From Capnocytophaga felis (lineage in GTDB: Bacteria > Bacteroidota > Bacteroidia > Flavobacteriales > Flavobacteriaceae): a stretch of 64,000 nucleotides of DNA. Position numbers and translations under genes: made by a program. Where the stretch lies: positions 183,804 through 247,803 of the forward strand of contig NZ_BLBC01000007.1 of NCBI RefSeq assembly GCF_009684755.1, read 5' to 3'. The first letter of the stretch is position 1. Every line of letters begins with the position of its first letter. The notes under the pieces were generated by a model. It made no database searches, had not been told where the DNA came from, and saw only the letters and a list, made by a program, of their open reading frames with translations. This document shows, piece by piece, positions 55,325-64,000 of this stretch.

Positions 55325-55839
55325 GTTAGCATATAGCAAATAGCGTATAGAAATATTCGCGATGCAGAAAGCTGATGAATTGAATACAAAATAATAAAAT
55401 ATTTAAGGTTAGAATAATAGCAAATTGGTAAGTAAGGTTTCTTCATATAAAGAATTGATAGTTTGGCAAAAGTCAATGCTTTTGGTTAAACGGATATATG
55501 AATTAACTCGTTCATTTCCAGAAGAAGAAAGATTTGGACTAACGAGCCAAATTCGGCGAAGTGCAGTTTCTGTACCTTCAAACATAGCAGAAGGTTGGGG
55601 GCGAGGTTCTTCCAAAAATTTTTCGCAATTTTTATTTATTGCAAGAGGTTCTCTTTTTGAATTGGAAACACAAATATATATTGCAAAAGAATTAGATTTT
55701 TTATCTGACACGAAAGAGTTAGAACTGCTAATTTCTGAAATTGGGAAAATACTTAATGCAATTATTTCCAGATTCAAGGATAAGTAAAAACTATACGCTA
55801 TGTGCTATACGCTAACTTCTAACCCCTAAATCCTAAATA
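55325..55839 (+). mobile_element. Insertion between sdhA and sdhB: heptad-repeat ends with a four-helix-bundle gene
   Basis: Left arm 55325-55350 and right arm 55791-55816 are inverted repeats of 26 bp with 2 mismatches. Both are built of 7-nt steps: TAG every 7 bases at 55327, 55334, 55341 and 55348, and on the right seven units of the form CTAnnnn from 55791 to 55839, ending two bases before the sdhB ATG. TAG in the left arm falls in all three frames. The arms would pair in RNA and hold the gene in a loop, as in 23S rRNA intervening sequences. No target duplication was found. Confidence 0.7.
55425..55787 (+). CDS. Four-helix-bundle protein (23S IVS/Avd-like)
   Basis: About 120 residues of the four-helix-bundle family (TIGR02436 type) encoded in 23S rRNA intervening sequences and related to the Avd protein of diversity-generating retroelements. 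Seen: SYKELIVWQKSMLLVKRIYE, ERFGLTSQIRRSAVSVPSNI, AEGWGRGSSKNFSQFLFIAR and GSLFELETQIYIA, the full set of family blocks. The frame is open back to a TAG at 55410 but has no ATG; the start is set at TTG 55425, and an unusual start or a lost start codon are both possible. It ends 3 bp before the right inverted arm. Confidence 0.85.
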   Translation: MVSKVSSYKELIVWQKSMLLVKRIYELTRSFPEEERFGLTSQIRRSAVSVPSNIAEGWGRGSSKNFSQFLFIARGSLFELETQIYIAKELDFLSDTKELELLISEIGKILNAIISRFKDK

Positions 55840-55841
55840 CA

Positions 55842-56585
55842 ATGAATTTAACATTAAAAATTTGGAGACAGAAAAATGCCAGCGATAAAGGTCGTATGGT
55901 AGAATATAAAGTAACCGATATTTCCGAGCATATGTCGTTTTTGGAAATGATGGATATACTTAATGAGAGTTTGGTAGCCAAAGGCGAAGAGCCCGTGGCT
56001 TTTGACCACGATTGTCGCGAGGGAATTTGTGGTATGTGTTCGCTTTTCATCAACGGAGAGGCTCACGGACCTGACCGCGGAATTACCACGTGTCAGTTGC
56101 ATATGCGTATGTTCAACGATGGCGATACGATTACTATTGAGCCTTGGAGAGCAACCGCTTTCCCTGTGATTAAAGACTTGATTGTGGACAGAACCGCTTT
56201 CGAGCGTATCCAACAAGCAGGCGGATACATTTCGGTAAATACTTCCGGAAATACGCAAGATGCTAACGCTCTTCCAATTCCGAAATACGATGCCGACCGC
56301 TCAATGGATGCAGCTTCGTGTATCGGATGTGGGGCTTGTGTGGCAACGTGTAAAAACTCATCGGCGATGTTGTTCGTATCGGCAAAAGTTTCCCAGTTTG
56401 CATTATTGCCACAAGGACGCGTAGAAGCTGCTGACCGTGTGATGAATATGGTACATCAAATGGATTTGGAAGGCTTTGGAAACTGTACCAATACGGGAGC
56501 TTGCGAGGTGGAATGTCCGAAAGGAATTTCTTTGGAAAACATCGCACGTATGAATCGTGAGTATTTAAAAGCAAGTTGCAGATAA
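55842..56585 (+). CDS. sdhB: Succinate dehydrogenase iron-sulfur subunit
   Basis: Electron-transfer subunit with three iron-sulfur clusters. The 247 residues have the [2Fe-2S] set in [19 protein letters not shown], then [14 protein letters not shown] for [4Fe-4S] and [13 protein letters not shown] for the [3Fe-4S] site. The start gives [13 protein letters not shown], the usual N-terminus. The heptad tract ends two bases before the ATG, so the insertion's right end forms the direct 5' context of translation. Confidence 0.96.
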   Translation: MNLTLKIWRQKNASDKGRMVEYKVTDISEHMSFLEMMDILNESLVAKGEEPVAFDHDCREGICGMCSLFINGEAHGPDRGITTCQLHMRMFNDGDTITIEPWRATAFPVIKDLIVDRTAFERIQQAGGYISVNTSGNTQDANALPIPKYDADRSMDAASCIGCGACVATCKNSSAMLFVSAKVSQFALLPQGRVEAADRVMNMVHQMDLEGFGNCTNTGACEVECPKGISLENIARMNREYLKASCR

Positions 56586-56608
56586 TTAAGAAATTAGGTA
56601 TTTTATAT

Positions 56609-56658
56609 AACCGAAAGTTAAGATTTTAAGAATTTAAACATCTAACTTTCGGTTTTTT
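56609..56658 (+). terminator. Terminator of the sdh operon
   Basis: AACCGAAAGTTA (56609-56620) pairs with TAACTTTCGGTT (56643-56654), 12 bp perfect with a 22-nt loop, then T-run. Confidence 0.8.
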
Positions 56659-56670
56659 ATTTTTAATTGT

Positions 56671-57735
56671 ATGAAAAAAATTTTTTTTATAATCACATTG
56701 TTGTTTACTGTGATTTCTTTGGCTCAAAATGAAAAGAATATTCAATTTTTGGTAGGTACCTATACAGATTCCGGTAGTGAGGGAATTTATATGTATAAGT
56801 TTGATAAAGAGAATTTTAAGTTTGAAAAGATAACTTCTGTTTTTATGAGAAATCCGTCTTATTTGACTTTGTCTCCTGATGATAAATTTCTTTTTGCAGT
56901 GAGTGAGAATGACCAAAATGACAGCAAGGTATTTTCTTTCTCTTTGAATAAGGAAAAAGGTAAAATAGAACTCATTAATAATCAGAATACATTTGGGGGG
57001 GCACCGTGTTACATTATGTATGATTCTGATAACAAGAATGTTATAACGGCGAACTACACGGGAGGGAATATTTCCGTATTTTCCGTAAAGGAAGATGGAA
57101 GTTTGAAAGAAATTTCACAAAATATTCCTTTTGAAAAGCATTCCCATTTGCATTCGGCACAACTTTCGCCTGACAAAAAACGAATTTTAGCAACAGACTT
57201 AGGCACAGATGAGATTTATTCTTTTCAAATGAAGAAAGGAAAGTTACGTAGCATTTTTAATGAAGAAATAAAACTTCCGAAAGGCACAGGACCTCGTCAT
57301 TTTGTGTTTTCTTCGGATGGAAAGTTTTTGTACGTTTTAGGAGAACTTTCTCGAAAAATATCGGTTTTTAATTGTAGGAATAATAAATATACTGAAATAC
57401 AATCAATTGCAACAGATGATTTTCACAATGGAAAAGGAGCGGCAGATATTCATATTAGTCCAAACGGAAAATTTTTGTATGCTTCCAATCGTTTGGTTAA
57501 TGACGGAATTGCAATTTTTTCTATTCAAAAATCAGGCAAATTGAAAAAGATTGGTTACGAGTTGACTAAAAAGCATCCGAGAAATTTTGCAATAACTTCT
57601 GATGGGAAGTATATGTTTGTGGCGTCACGAGATGAGAATATTATACAAGTGTTTGAAATTCAGAATAATGGATTGCTTAAATTAAAAACGGAATTAAGCG
57701 TTCCTAAACCTGTTTGTGTTCAGTTTTTGAAATAG
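56671..57735 (+). CDS. Lactonase-family seven-bladed propeller protein
   Basis: Predicted secreted beta-propeller of the 6-phosphogluconolactonase-like (YbhE/lactonase) family. 354 residues: signal peptide MKKIFFIITLLFTVISLAQ, then repeated blades with LVGTYTDSGSEGIYMYKFD, SYLTLSPDDKFLFAVSEN, ANYTGGNISVFSV, KGTGPRHFVFSSDGKFLYVL and SNRLVNDGIAIFSI. Since it is exported, a role in the pentose-phosphate pathway is unlikely; relatives hydrolyse other lactones or only bind. It starts 12 bp after the sdh terminator. Confidence 0.87.
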   Translation: MKKIFFIITLLFTVISLAQNEKNIQFLVGTYTDSGSEGIYMYKFDKENFKFEKITSVFMRNPSYLTLSPDDKFLFAVSENDQNDSKVFSFSLNKEKGKIELINNQNTFGGAPCYIMYDSDNKNVITANYTGGNISVFSVKEDGSLKEISQNIPFEKHSHLHSAQLSPDKKRILATDLGTDEIYSFQMKKGKLRSIFNEEIKLPKGTGPRHFVFSSDGKFLYVLGELSRKISVFNCRNNKYTEIQSIATDDFHNGKGAADIHISPNGKFLYASNRLVNDGIAIFSIQKSGKLKKIGYELTKKHPRNFAITSDGKYMFVASRDENIIQVFEIQNNGLLKLKTELSVPKPVCVQFLK

Positions 57736-57958
57736 AATTTGCAATGAAGCATATTTTTTATTTTATATAATTATTGTGTTAAAAAAATAGTAATATTTGA
57801 TTTTTTGATTTCATAATAATATATTTTTTGAAATATTATTCCTAAAAAGATGTGTTCTTTCTTTAAATCATAATTATTTAACAATTGCTTAACAATTCTT
57901 ATTTGAAAAAATCGCAAATTTGCAACTTAATAAACTAACTTTTATATTAATAGAAAAA

Positions 57959-60871
57959 ATGAAAAACTGGGTTTTAAATTTAGCCTTAATTTTGTTATCA
58001 TCAATGACTTACGCACAGGGAATTGTAACAGGAACGGTTATTGATGGAGAACTTAACACGCCTCTTCCGGGTGCAAACGTGGTGATAAGAGGAACTACAA
58101 AAGGAGTTTCTTCTGATATGGATGGGAAATTTTCCTTACAGACGGAATCAAATTCCGGAACGTTGGAAATTTCTTACATAGGATTTGTAACTCAGAGAGT
58201 AAACTACACATTATCAGGAGGAAAAGCTAATGTAAGAGTTGTTTTACAGCCTGATGCTCAAGATTTAGGAGAAGTCGTTGTTACGGGAAGTTCTTTGTTG
58301 GATATTGCTAAAGAACGAAAAACACCTGTAGCTGTTTCGACGGTCAAGGCAGCAGAAATTGTTGAAAGGTTAGGAAATAAAGAGTTTCCTGAAATTTTGA
58401 ACAGAACTCCATCCGTTTATGCAACCAAAGGTGGAGGAGGTTTTGGAGATTCTAAAATTAATATCCGTGGTTTTGCTAACGAGAATATCGCTGTTATGGT
58501 TAATGGTATGCCTGTAAACGATATGGAAAATGGTCGTGTTTACTGGAGCAATTGGGCTGGGCTTTCAGATGTGACATCTGCAATGCAAGTACAACGTGGT
58601 TTAGGAGCTTCAAAATTGGCAATAGCTTCCGTTGGAGGAACAATCAATGTAGTTACTCGAGCTTCTGATATGATGCAGGGAGGAGCAGCTTATGCGGGTT
58701 ATGGTAATAATGGTGGAAACCACGAGTATAAAGGGCTTGTGGCATACAATACAGGAAAAAGTGAGAAAGGTTGGTCTTCATCTGTTTTGTTTAGTCGTAG
58801 TTGGGGAGAAAAATATGCTGATGCAACAAAATTTGAAGGGTACAACTACTTTTTTGCATTGGGATATACACCTTCTAAAAAACACAATTTACAATTTATG
58901 ATAACGGGGGCACCTCAGTGGCATAACCAGCGTTCATCATCAGTATCTATTGCAGATGCAATAAAATACGGAGGGTCACTTGATAAACCGAACCGGAAGT
59001 ATAATTCAGATTGGGGATACTTGAATGGGGAAGAATATACAAATCGTCGTAATGCTTACCATAAGCCAGTAATGATGTTTAACTGGGATTGGAATATAAC
59101 GGAACAATCGACTTTAAGTACTGTAGCTTATGCTTCTTTCGGACGTGGTTTTGGAACTGGTGATTTGGGATCTGCTTGGACTGGTAGATTTAGACAAGAC
59201 AGAAGGACAAATAGATATAGTCCGGAGACAACTAGAGTGACAAACATAAGAACAGCAGAGGGACTTATTGACTTTGATGCTATTAGTAAATATAACAAAG
59301 GAGAGGATATTTCAAGTCATAAAATAGAACGTATTAATACGCCAAATGCAGCAGGTTTAGCGAGAGAAGTAATAGATCCAAGTAATAGAAAACATAATGT
59401 TTATGAAGGTTTTGTAAGGCGTGCAAGTGTAAATTCACACGACTGGTACGGAATTCTGACCAATTTTAATCATAAAATTAATGATAAGCTTATTATAAAT
59501 ATAGGAATCGACGGAAGATATTACTATGGGTATCACTATCAAGTTCTTACAGATTTATGGGGAGCTTCTTACTATGCAGATTCTTCAAATAAAAATTTGT
59601 CGGGAACAAATAATGTATCAAAAGTTGTGAATGATAAGCCTAATTACAATCCGTTTGGAGGTACTGTAGACCCTATAGAAAATCGTATAACGTACAGTAA
59701 TGATGGTGATGTTCGTTGGATGGGACTTTTTGCTCAATTAGAGTATTCTGATGATAATTTTTCAGCGTTTCTTCAAGGTTCATCTTCTATTCAGGGATTT
59801 CAACGTATTGATGAATTCTTAAAGCCGGGTACTGAGGCTGTTAGAGGGAAATCTATGACGAAAATGGAAAGAAAAACTGGGTTTAGAGATCTTTTGGGAT
59901 ACAACATAAAGGCAGGTGCTAATTACAATATCAATGAGCAACATAATGTGTTCGCTAATATTGGATACTATTCAAAACAACCTTTCTTTAATGCGGTTTA
60001 TACTAATAACAAGAATTTTTTAAATCCAAATTTAACGAACGAGAAAATTTTTGGAATTGAGGCAGGATATGGCTTTAAATCAAGTTTTGCAAATGTAAAT
60101 TTGAATGCATATAGAACTTCTTGGAAGGATCGTTTCGTGAGAAAATCAAATGATGTTAATGGAGTTCGTGCTTATGCTAACGTGCTTGGAGTTGTGGAGA
60201 TTCATCAAGGAATTGAATTAGAAACAGATGTTAGAGTAACAGATTATTTGCGTTTCAAAGGTTCGTTGTCTTTAGGAAATTGGTTTTATGAAGGAAATGC
60301 TTTGGGAAGTTTATACAATGAAAGTAACGAACCCATTGATGGACAAGGCAATGTAGTGCTAGCTGAAAATGCAGAGTCAATCACGTTATTTTTAGACAAA
60401 GTAAAAGTAGGTGATTCTGCACAACAAACAGCTTCTTTGGGGGCTACTGTTACACCTATAGAAGGATTAAGATTTAATGTAGATTGGAGATATGTAAATA
60501 ATTTGTACGCTAATTTGAATGTAGTAGATTTTACAACTCAGCAGGCGGCTGACAGAGGTGCTTTGAGATTGCCAAGTTTTAATTTATTTGATTTGAATGC
60601 TTCATATAAATTGCCTTTAACAGATAAGCAATCTATTACATTCTCAATAAATGTAGATAATGTGTTAGATACTTACTATATTGCGGAATCTTATGATAAT
60701 AAGCATACCAAAACATTAGCAGACTTTAAAGATGATGCTACTAAAGGAACAGCTCAAAAGCAGTTTGATGATTATCAAAGCAATAATCTTTACAAAGGAA
60801 TTGATACTTCTAACCGAGTTTACTTTGGTTTCGGACGAACTTGGAGCTTAGGTTTAAGATATGCTTTCTAA
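57959..60871 (+). CDS. TonB-dependent receptor (1) with CarboxypepD-regulatory N-domain
   Basis: Outer-membrane transporter of about 970 residues. The ATG at 57959 is chosen (MKNWVLNLALILLSSMTYAQ, a signal peptide). Then a CarboxypepD_reg-like domain (~22-105, VTGTVIDGELNTPLPGANVV), the plug (~115-240, INIRGFANENIAVMVNGMP and LGASKLAIASVGGTINVVT) and the barrel to the end (final aromatic YAF). No SusD gene is adjacent, so it is not a polysaccharide-utilisation SusCD pair. The next gene is a close paralogue. Confidence 0.92.
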   Translation: MKNWVLNLALILLSSMTYAQGIVTGTVIDGELNTPLPGANVVIRGTTKGVSSDMDGKFSLQTESNSGTLEISYIGFVTQRVNYTLSGGKANVRVVLQPDAQDLGEVVVTGSSLLDIAKERKTPVAVSTVKAAEIVERLGNKEFPEILNRTPSVYATKGGGGFGDSKINIRGFANENIAVMVNGMPVNDMENGRVYWSNWAGLSDVTSAMQVQRGLGASKLAIASVGGTINVVTRASDMMQGGAAYAGYGNNGGNHEYKGLVAYNTGKSEKGWSSSVLFSRSWGEKYADATKFEGYNYFFALGYTPSKKHNLQFMITGAPQWHNQRSSSVSIADAIKYGGSLDKPNRKYNSDWGYLNGEEYTNRRNAYHKPVMMFNWDWNITEQSTLSTVAYASFGRGFGTGDLGSAWTGRFRQDRRTNRYSPETTRVTNIRTAEGLIDFDAISKYNKGEDISSHKIERINTPNAAGLAREVIDPSNRKHNVYEGFVRRASVNSHDWYGILTNFNHKINDKLIINIGIDGRYYYGYHYQVLTDLWGASYYADSSNKNLSGTNNVSKVVNDKPNYNPFGGTVDPIENRITYSNDGDVRWMGLFAQLEYSDDNFSAFLQGSSSIQGFQRIDEFLKPGTEAVRGKSMTKMERKTGFRDLLGYNIKAGANYNINEQHNVFANIGYYSKQPFFNAVYTNNKNFLNPNLTNEKIFGIEAGYGFKSSFANVNLNAYRTSWKDRFVRKSNDVNGVRAYANVLGVVEIHQGIELETDVRVTDYLRFKGSLSLGNWFYEGNALGSLYNESNEPIDGQGNVVLAENAESITLFLDKVKVGDSAQQTASLGATVTPIEGLRFNVDWRYVNNLYANLNVVDFTTQQAADRGALRLPSFNLFDLNASYKLPLTDKQSITFSINVDNVLDTYYIAESYDNKHTKTLADFKDDATKGTAQKQFDDYQSNNLYKGIDTSNRVYFGFGRTWSLGLRYAF

Positions 60872-60890
60872 AGAGAAATAAAAGATTGCA

Positions 60891-60920
60891 AAAAGCCACT
60901 TTTAAAAGTGGCTTTTTTTT
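60891..60920 (+). terminator. Terminator after TonB receptor 1
   Basis: A near-palindromic 13-bp stem AAAAGCCACTTTT/AAAAGTGGCTTTT with no spare loop, then T-run, 19 bp after the stop. The 61-kb spacer up to 61160 shows nothing else. Confidence 0.85.
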
Positions 60921-61160
60921 TTATTATTAAAATGATGAATTTTCAAAATTATTCAGAACGTTTAATTTGAAATAAGTGATTTGATTATGAGTGTTTTGTA
61001 AGATATTGTTTGTCTTTCTTTTTATGAAATATTTTTGATTTATAGAGGCATTCTCTCTGTGAAAAGTTATGAATAACTAAAAAATTAACCATTCTTTAAC
61101 ACGAATATCTTAATAAAAGTTGAAAATTTGTAACGGGAAAGATATAATGAATTAAGAGAG

Positions 61161-63860
61161 ATGAGAAATGGACTACTACACTCATTAGTGCTATTTTTAA
61201 TAGTCACTAGAATGACTTATGCTCAAAATTTTGTAAAAGGAAAAGTAATTGATGCAGAAACGAAACAACCATTATCAGGTGCCAGTGTGGTTTTGAAAGG
61301 AAATATTATGGGAGTTTCAACAGATGACGATGGAGAATTTTTATTGGAAGTTCCCTCCAAGATGGGAATGCTTGAAGTGTCATACACAGGTTTTGTTTCT
61401 CAGGAAACGCAATTCCGAATTTTGAGAAAAACGCAACCAACAGTAATAGAATTGGAACCTGACGCTCATTTATTGGCTAACGCCATTGTGAATAACAGTT
61501 TGTTGGATATAGCACAAGAAAGAAAAACACCTATTGCAGTTTCAACAATCTTCTCTTCTGAAATTGCAGAAAAATCAGGTAATCAAGAATTGCCGGAAAT
61601 ACTAAACAGAATCCCCTCAGTGTACACTACAAAATCAGGAGGAGGTTTTGGAGATTCCAAAATTAACATTCGTGGGTTTACAAACGAAAATATTGCCGTA
61701 ATGGTTAATGGAATACCTATGAATGATATGGAAAACGACAGATTTTATTGGAGCAATTGGACAGGAATTGCCGATGTAACCTCAGTTTTGCAAGTACAAA
61801 GAGGATTGGGAGCTTCCAAATTAGCCATAGCTTCTGTGGGAGGAACTCTCAATATTGTTACACGTTCATCAGATTTGAATGAAGGAGGAGCGATATTGAG
61901 TTCAGTAGGAAACGATTATGCCGTAAAAACTTCTGCAACATACAATACGGGAAAAAATGAAAAAGGTTTCTCGGCTTCTGTTCTTATAGGAAGAACATCT
62001 GGAAATATGTATGTTAGAGGTGCTGATTTTGAGGGATATAATTATTATTTAGCTTTTGGTTACACACCTTCGGAGAAACATAATTTTCAGTTGATGATGA
62101 CAGGTTCTCCTCAGTGGCATAACCAACGACTTTCTTATGTAAGAATATCAGATGCTTTAAAATATGGAGCTAACGGAAATCCTGACAGAAGGTATAATCC
62201 TGATTTAGGAATTTTCAAAGGAGAAACTTACAATGTTTACAGAAATGTATATCATAAACCGGTGATGATGCTCAATTGGGATTGGAATATTTCAGAGAAA
62301 ACGGCGATTAACACCACGGGATATATTTCATTCGGAAGAGGTTCAGGAACATTGAATTATGGTTCGGTTATGGGAAGAGATTTAGAATCTTTCAGAAATG
62401 TTGAAACAGGATTATATGATTTCGATGCTATTGCCAAAGCAAATCAAGAATCGAATTCTGACAGAGATATTCTAATGCGTACAGCACGGATAAATTCGCA
62501 CGATTTGTATGGTATTTTAGCAAATTTCAATCACAAACTTTCTGACAGATTGATATTTAACATAGGGTTTGATGGGCGATATTATAAAGGATATCATTAC
62601 GCAATGTTAAATGACTTACTTGGAGCTACTTTCTACAGAGATGATTCAAACAAAAATTTGAAACTGAATAATTACGTTTCTACAAAAAACTCTAATTATC
62701 CTACATTCAATCCTCTTTTTTCCAAGATGGATGATGTGTCAAATACAATATTTTATAATAATGTAGGGCAAGTATTTTGGTCGGGAGTTTTTGGTCAGCT
62801 GGAATATTCCAAGGACAATTTATCTGCCTTCGTTCAGGGAGCGGTGTCAAATAAAGGTTATAAGAGAACGGATAATTTTCTGGCTGAAGGTACATTAATT
62901 GAAGGAACAAACATTCCTTTGCCAAAGAAAACAGATTATAAAACATTTTTAGGATATAATATTAAGGTAGGAATCAATCATAATATAGGCAATCACAATA
63001 TATTTACCAATGTGGGATATTATGAGAAACAACCAAATTTCAATGCGGTTTACAGAGGAGGCATTAATTATGCTGATTTTGATAATATCAACGAAAAAGT
63101 ATTAGGAATCGAATTAGGTTATGGGCTGAAATTAAAAAATCTTAACGCAAAGGTAAATGTTTACAGAACAACTTGGAATGACAGATACACAAGAAAGGAT
63201 AATCTTACTGATACCGACCCGAATAAAACACATTACTATGCAGAAATTTCAAACTTAGACGAGCTTCATCAGGGGATAGAATTGGAATTGCGTTACAGAT
63301 ACAATAAATATTTGAAGTTGATAGGAATGTTTTCCTATGGAAATTGGTATTACGAAGGAAATGCAGAAGCCCAAACATACAGAACTGCGGACAGAAAACC
63401 TTATACCATTAGCGGAACGAAGTCAAACAGATTGCCTCTTTTGTTAGATAAGGTAAAAGTAGGAGGTGCCGCACAGATGACAGCCAATCTCGGTGTGATA
63501 GTTACTCCGTTGAGGAATTTGAATCTAAATCTTAACTGGCATTATGTAAATAAATTATATTCAGATTTTGATATTTATACATTCAGCGACAATGAAACTG
63601 CTTCAAAAGGAGCTTTAAAACTTCCGAGTTACAATTTGTTTGACTTTTCAGCGTCTTACAAATTACCATTATTCAAAAAACATACGATGACGTTTGGTTT
63701 GAATATATATAATATGCTTGATACGTACTATATTTCTGAATCACAGGACAATATCCATACAACTACAAATAGTGAAACTTACAAGGGAATAGACACACGA
63801 AATCGGGTACATTTCGGTTTCGGACGTACTTGGAATTTTTCAATGAAATATTCATTTTAA
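61161..63860 (+). CDS. TonB-dependent receptor (2), paralogue of the preceding one
   Basis: Outer-membrane transporter of 899 residues: signal peptide MRNGLLHSLVLFLIVTRMTYAQ, CarboxypepD_reg domain (KGKVIDAETKQPLSGASVVL), plug (INIRGFTNENIAVMVNGIP, LGASKLAIASVGGTLNIVT) and barrel. It aligns with the first receptor over its whole length, with long identical stretches in the plug, and differs by lacking about 30 residues in a barrel loop (receptor 1 has a basic insert near residues 400-430) and a stretch near the C-terminus. A tandem duplication with diverging loops is the natural reading. Confidence 0.92.
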   Translation: MRNGLLHSLVLFLIVTRMTYAQNFVKGKVIDAETKQPLSGASVVLKGNIMGVSTDDDGEFLLEVPSKMGMLEVSYTGFVSQETQFRILRKTQPTVIELEPDAHLLANAIVNNSLLDIAQERKTPIAVSTIFSSEIAEKSGNQELPEILNRIPSVYTTKSGGGFGDSKINIRGFTNENIAVMVNGIPMNDMENDRFYWSNWTGIADVTSVLQVQRGLGASKLAIASVGGTLNIVTRSSDLNEGGAILSSVGNDYAVKTSATYNTGKNEKGFSASVLIGRTSGNMYVRGADFEGYNYYLAFGYTPSEKHNFQLMMTGSPQWHNQRLSYVRISDALKYGANGNPDRRYNPDLGIFKGETYNVYRNVYHKPVMMLNWDWNISEKTAINTTGYISFGRGSGTLNYGSVMGRDLESFRNVETGLYDFDAIAKANQESNSDRDILMRTARINSHDLYGILANFNHKLSDRLIFNIGFDGRYYKGYHYAMLNDLLGATFYRDDSNKNLKLNNYVSTKNSNYPTFNPLFSKMDDVSNTIFYNNVGQVFWSGVFGQLEYSKDNLSAFVQGAVSNKGYKRTDNFLAEGTLIEGTNIPLPKKTDYKTFLGYNIKVGINHNIGNHNIFTNVGYYEKQPNFNAVYRGGINYADFDNINEKVLGIELGYGLKLKNLNAKVNVYRTTWNDRYTRKDNLTDTDPNKTHYYAEISNLDELHQGIELELRYRYNKYLKLIGMFSYGNWYYEGNAEAQTYRTADRKPYTISGTKSNRLPLLLDKVKVGGAAQMTANLGVIVTPLRNLNLNLNWHYVNKLYSDFDIYTFSDNETASKGALKLPSYNLFDFSASYKLPLFKKHTMTFGLNIYNMLDTYYISESQDNIHTTTNSETYKGIDTRNRVHFGFGRTWNFSMKYSF

Positions 63861-63867
63861 CCGGAAC

Positions 63868-63901
63868 AAAAATCCGTTTATAACTTTAAACGGATTTTTT
63901 T
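63868..63901 (+). terminator. Terminator after TonB receptor 2
   Basis: An AAAATCCGTTTA...TAAACGGATTTT stem with a short loop and a T-run, 8 bp after the stop. Confidence 0.85.
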
Positions 63902-63962
63902 AATATTTTGGTTTTATTCTTCGTTTCTTTATGGTTTTTTATGTTAAAATTAATGTTGTAAT

Positions 63963-63992
63963 TTTGTTATAATAAAAATTTTTATACATTTG
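63963..63992 (+). promoter_or_regulatory. Promoter of a gene beyond the window
   Basis: TTTG at 63963-63966, 18-nt spacer, TACATTTG at 63985-63992. The transcript would start at about the window edge. Confidence 0.7.
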
Positions 63993-64000
63993 TCCCGCAT

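Noticed and set aside
55325..55839. Fragment of a 23S rRNA gene around the four-helix-bundle gene
   Set aside because: The flanks are sdhA and sdhB coding sequence; no rRNA sequence is present.
57959..63860. Polysaccharide utilisation locus (SusC/SusD)
   Set aside because: There is no SusD-like lipoprotein, glycosidase or hybrid regulator beside the receptors.

Overview
The window comes from an AT-rich chromosome of the Bacteroidota, class Flavobacteriia; the gene content fits Capnocytophaga or a close relative (inference, species not determined). The strongest sign is promoter architecture: many genes are preceded by the Bacteroidota sigma-A elements TTG/TTTG, about 17-20 nt, then TAnnTTTG, and no Shine-Dalgarno pattern is needed to explain the starts. 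Other signs are the sdhC-sdhA-sdhB order, SPII lipoproteins (one with a Lys-Lys-Asp-Glu surface-export signal right after the lipid Cys), TonB receptors with carboxypeptidase-regulatory N-domains, DUF3822, DUF4197, DUF6261 and bacillithiol-type BshB1.

Layout. 1-2.4 kb: rpsI (cut at the window edge), rpsB, tsf. 2.6-9.5 kb: a transglutaminase-like protein, then a leftward M14 peptidase lipoprotein, nicotinamidase and a GH20 hexosaminidase lipoprotein. 9.9-12.1 kb: a surface-type protein with six Ig-like repeats and a SUMF1-type domain. 12.4-16.1 kb: two POT peptide transporters. 16.2-19.1 kb: an accessory patch with two SUKH immunity-like genes, a DUF6261 gene behind a 42-bp repeat array, and three tandem copies of a 167-bp inverted-repeat element. 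19.1-24.8 kb: an S9B dipeptidyl peptidase, tpiA, hemE and a SUKH-SUFU fusion. 24.9-28.8 kb: ECF sigma factor, bshB1, a secreted glutathione peroxidase and a DUF4091 glycoside hydrolase. 28.8-29.1 kb: a candidate small RNA. 29.2-39.9 kb: recR, a 2-oxoacid dehydrogenase E2, ferredoxin, AlbA_2 protein, phosphatase, RecD-like helicase, DUF3822, rmuC, a membrane protein and DUF4197. 40-51.2 kb: M3 peptidase, GH63-like glucosidase, hemN, LtaS-type transferase, HU-like protein, cysS. 51.6-56.6 kb: MbnP-like lipoprotein and the succinate dehydrogenase operon. 56.7-64 kb: lactonase and two tandem paralogous TonB receptors.

Much of the content suits an asaccharolytic or host-glycan/peptide-feeding surface lifestyle: secreted peptidases (M14, S9B, M3), two peptide transporters, secreted or lipoprotein glycosidases (GH20, DUF4091), and TonB receptors.

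The most unusual thing is an insertion inside the sdh operon: a four-helix-bundle (23S intervening-sequence/Avd-like) gene without an ATG start, bounded by 26-bp inverted repeats built of 7-nt units containing TAG/CTA. A gene-less hairpin of the same heptad design sits between tpiA and hemE. The 7-nt period places stop codons in every frame. Other notable structures are a 22-bp four-copy array ahead of the HU-like gene and a 42-bp six-copy array (four helical turns) ahead of the DUF6261 gene.
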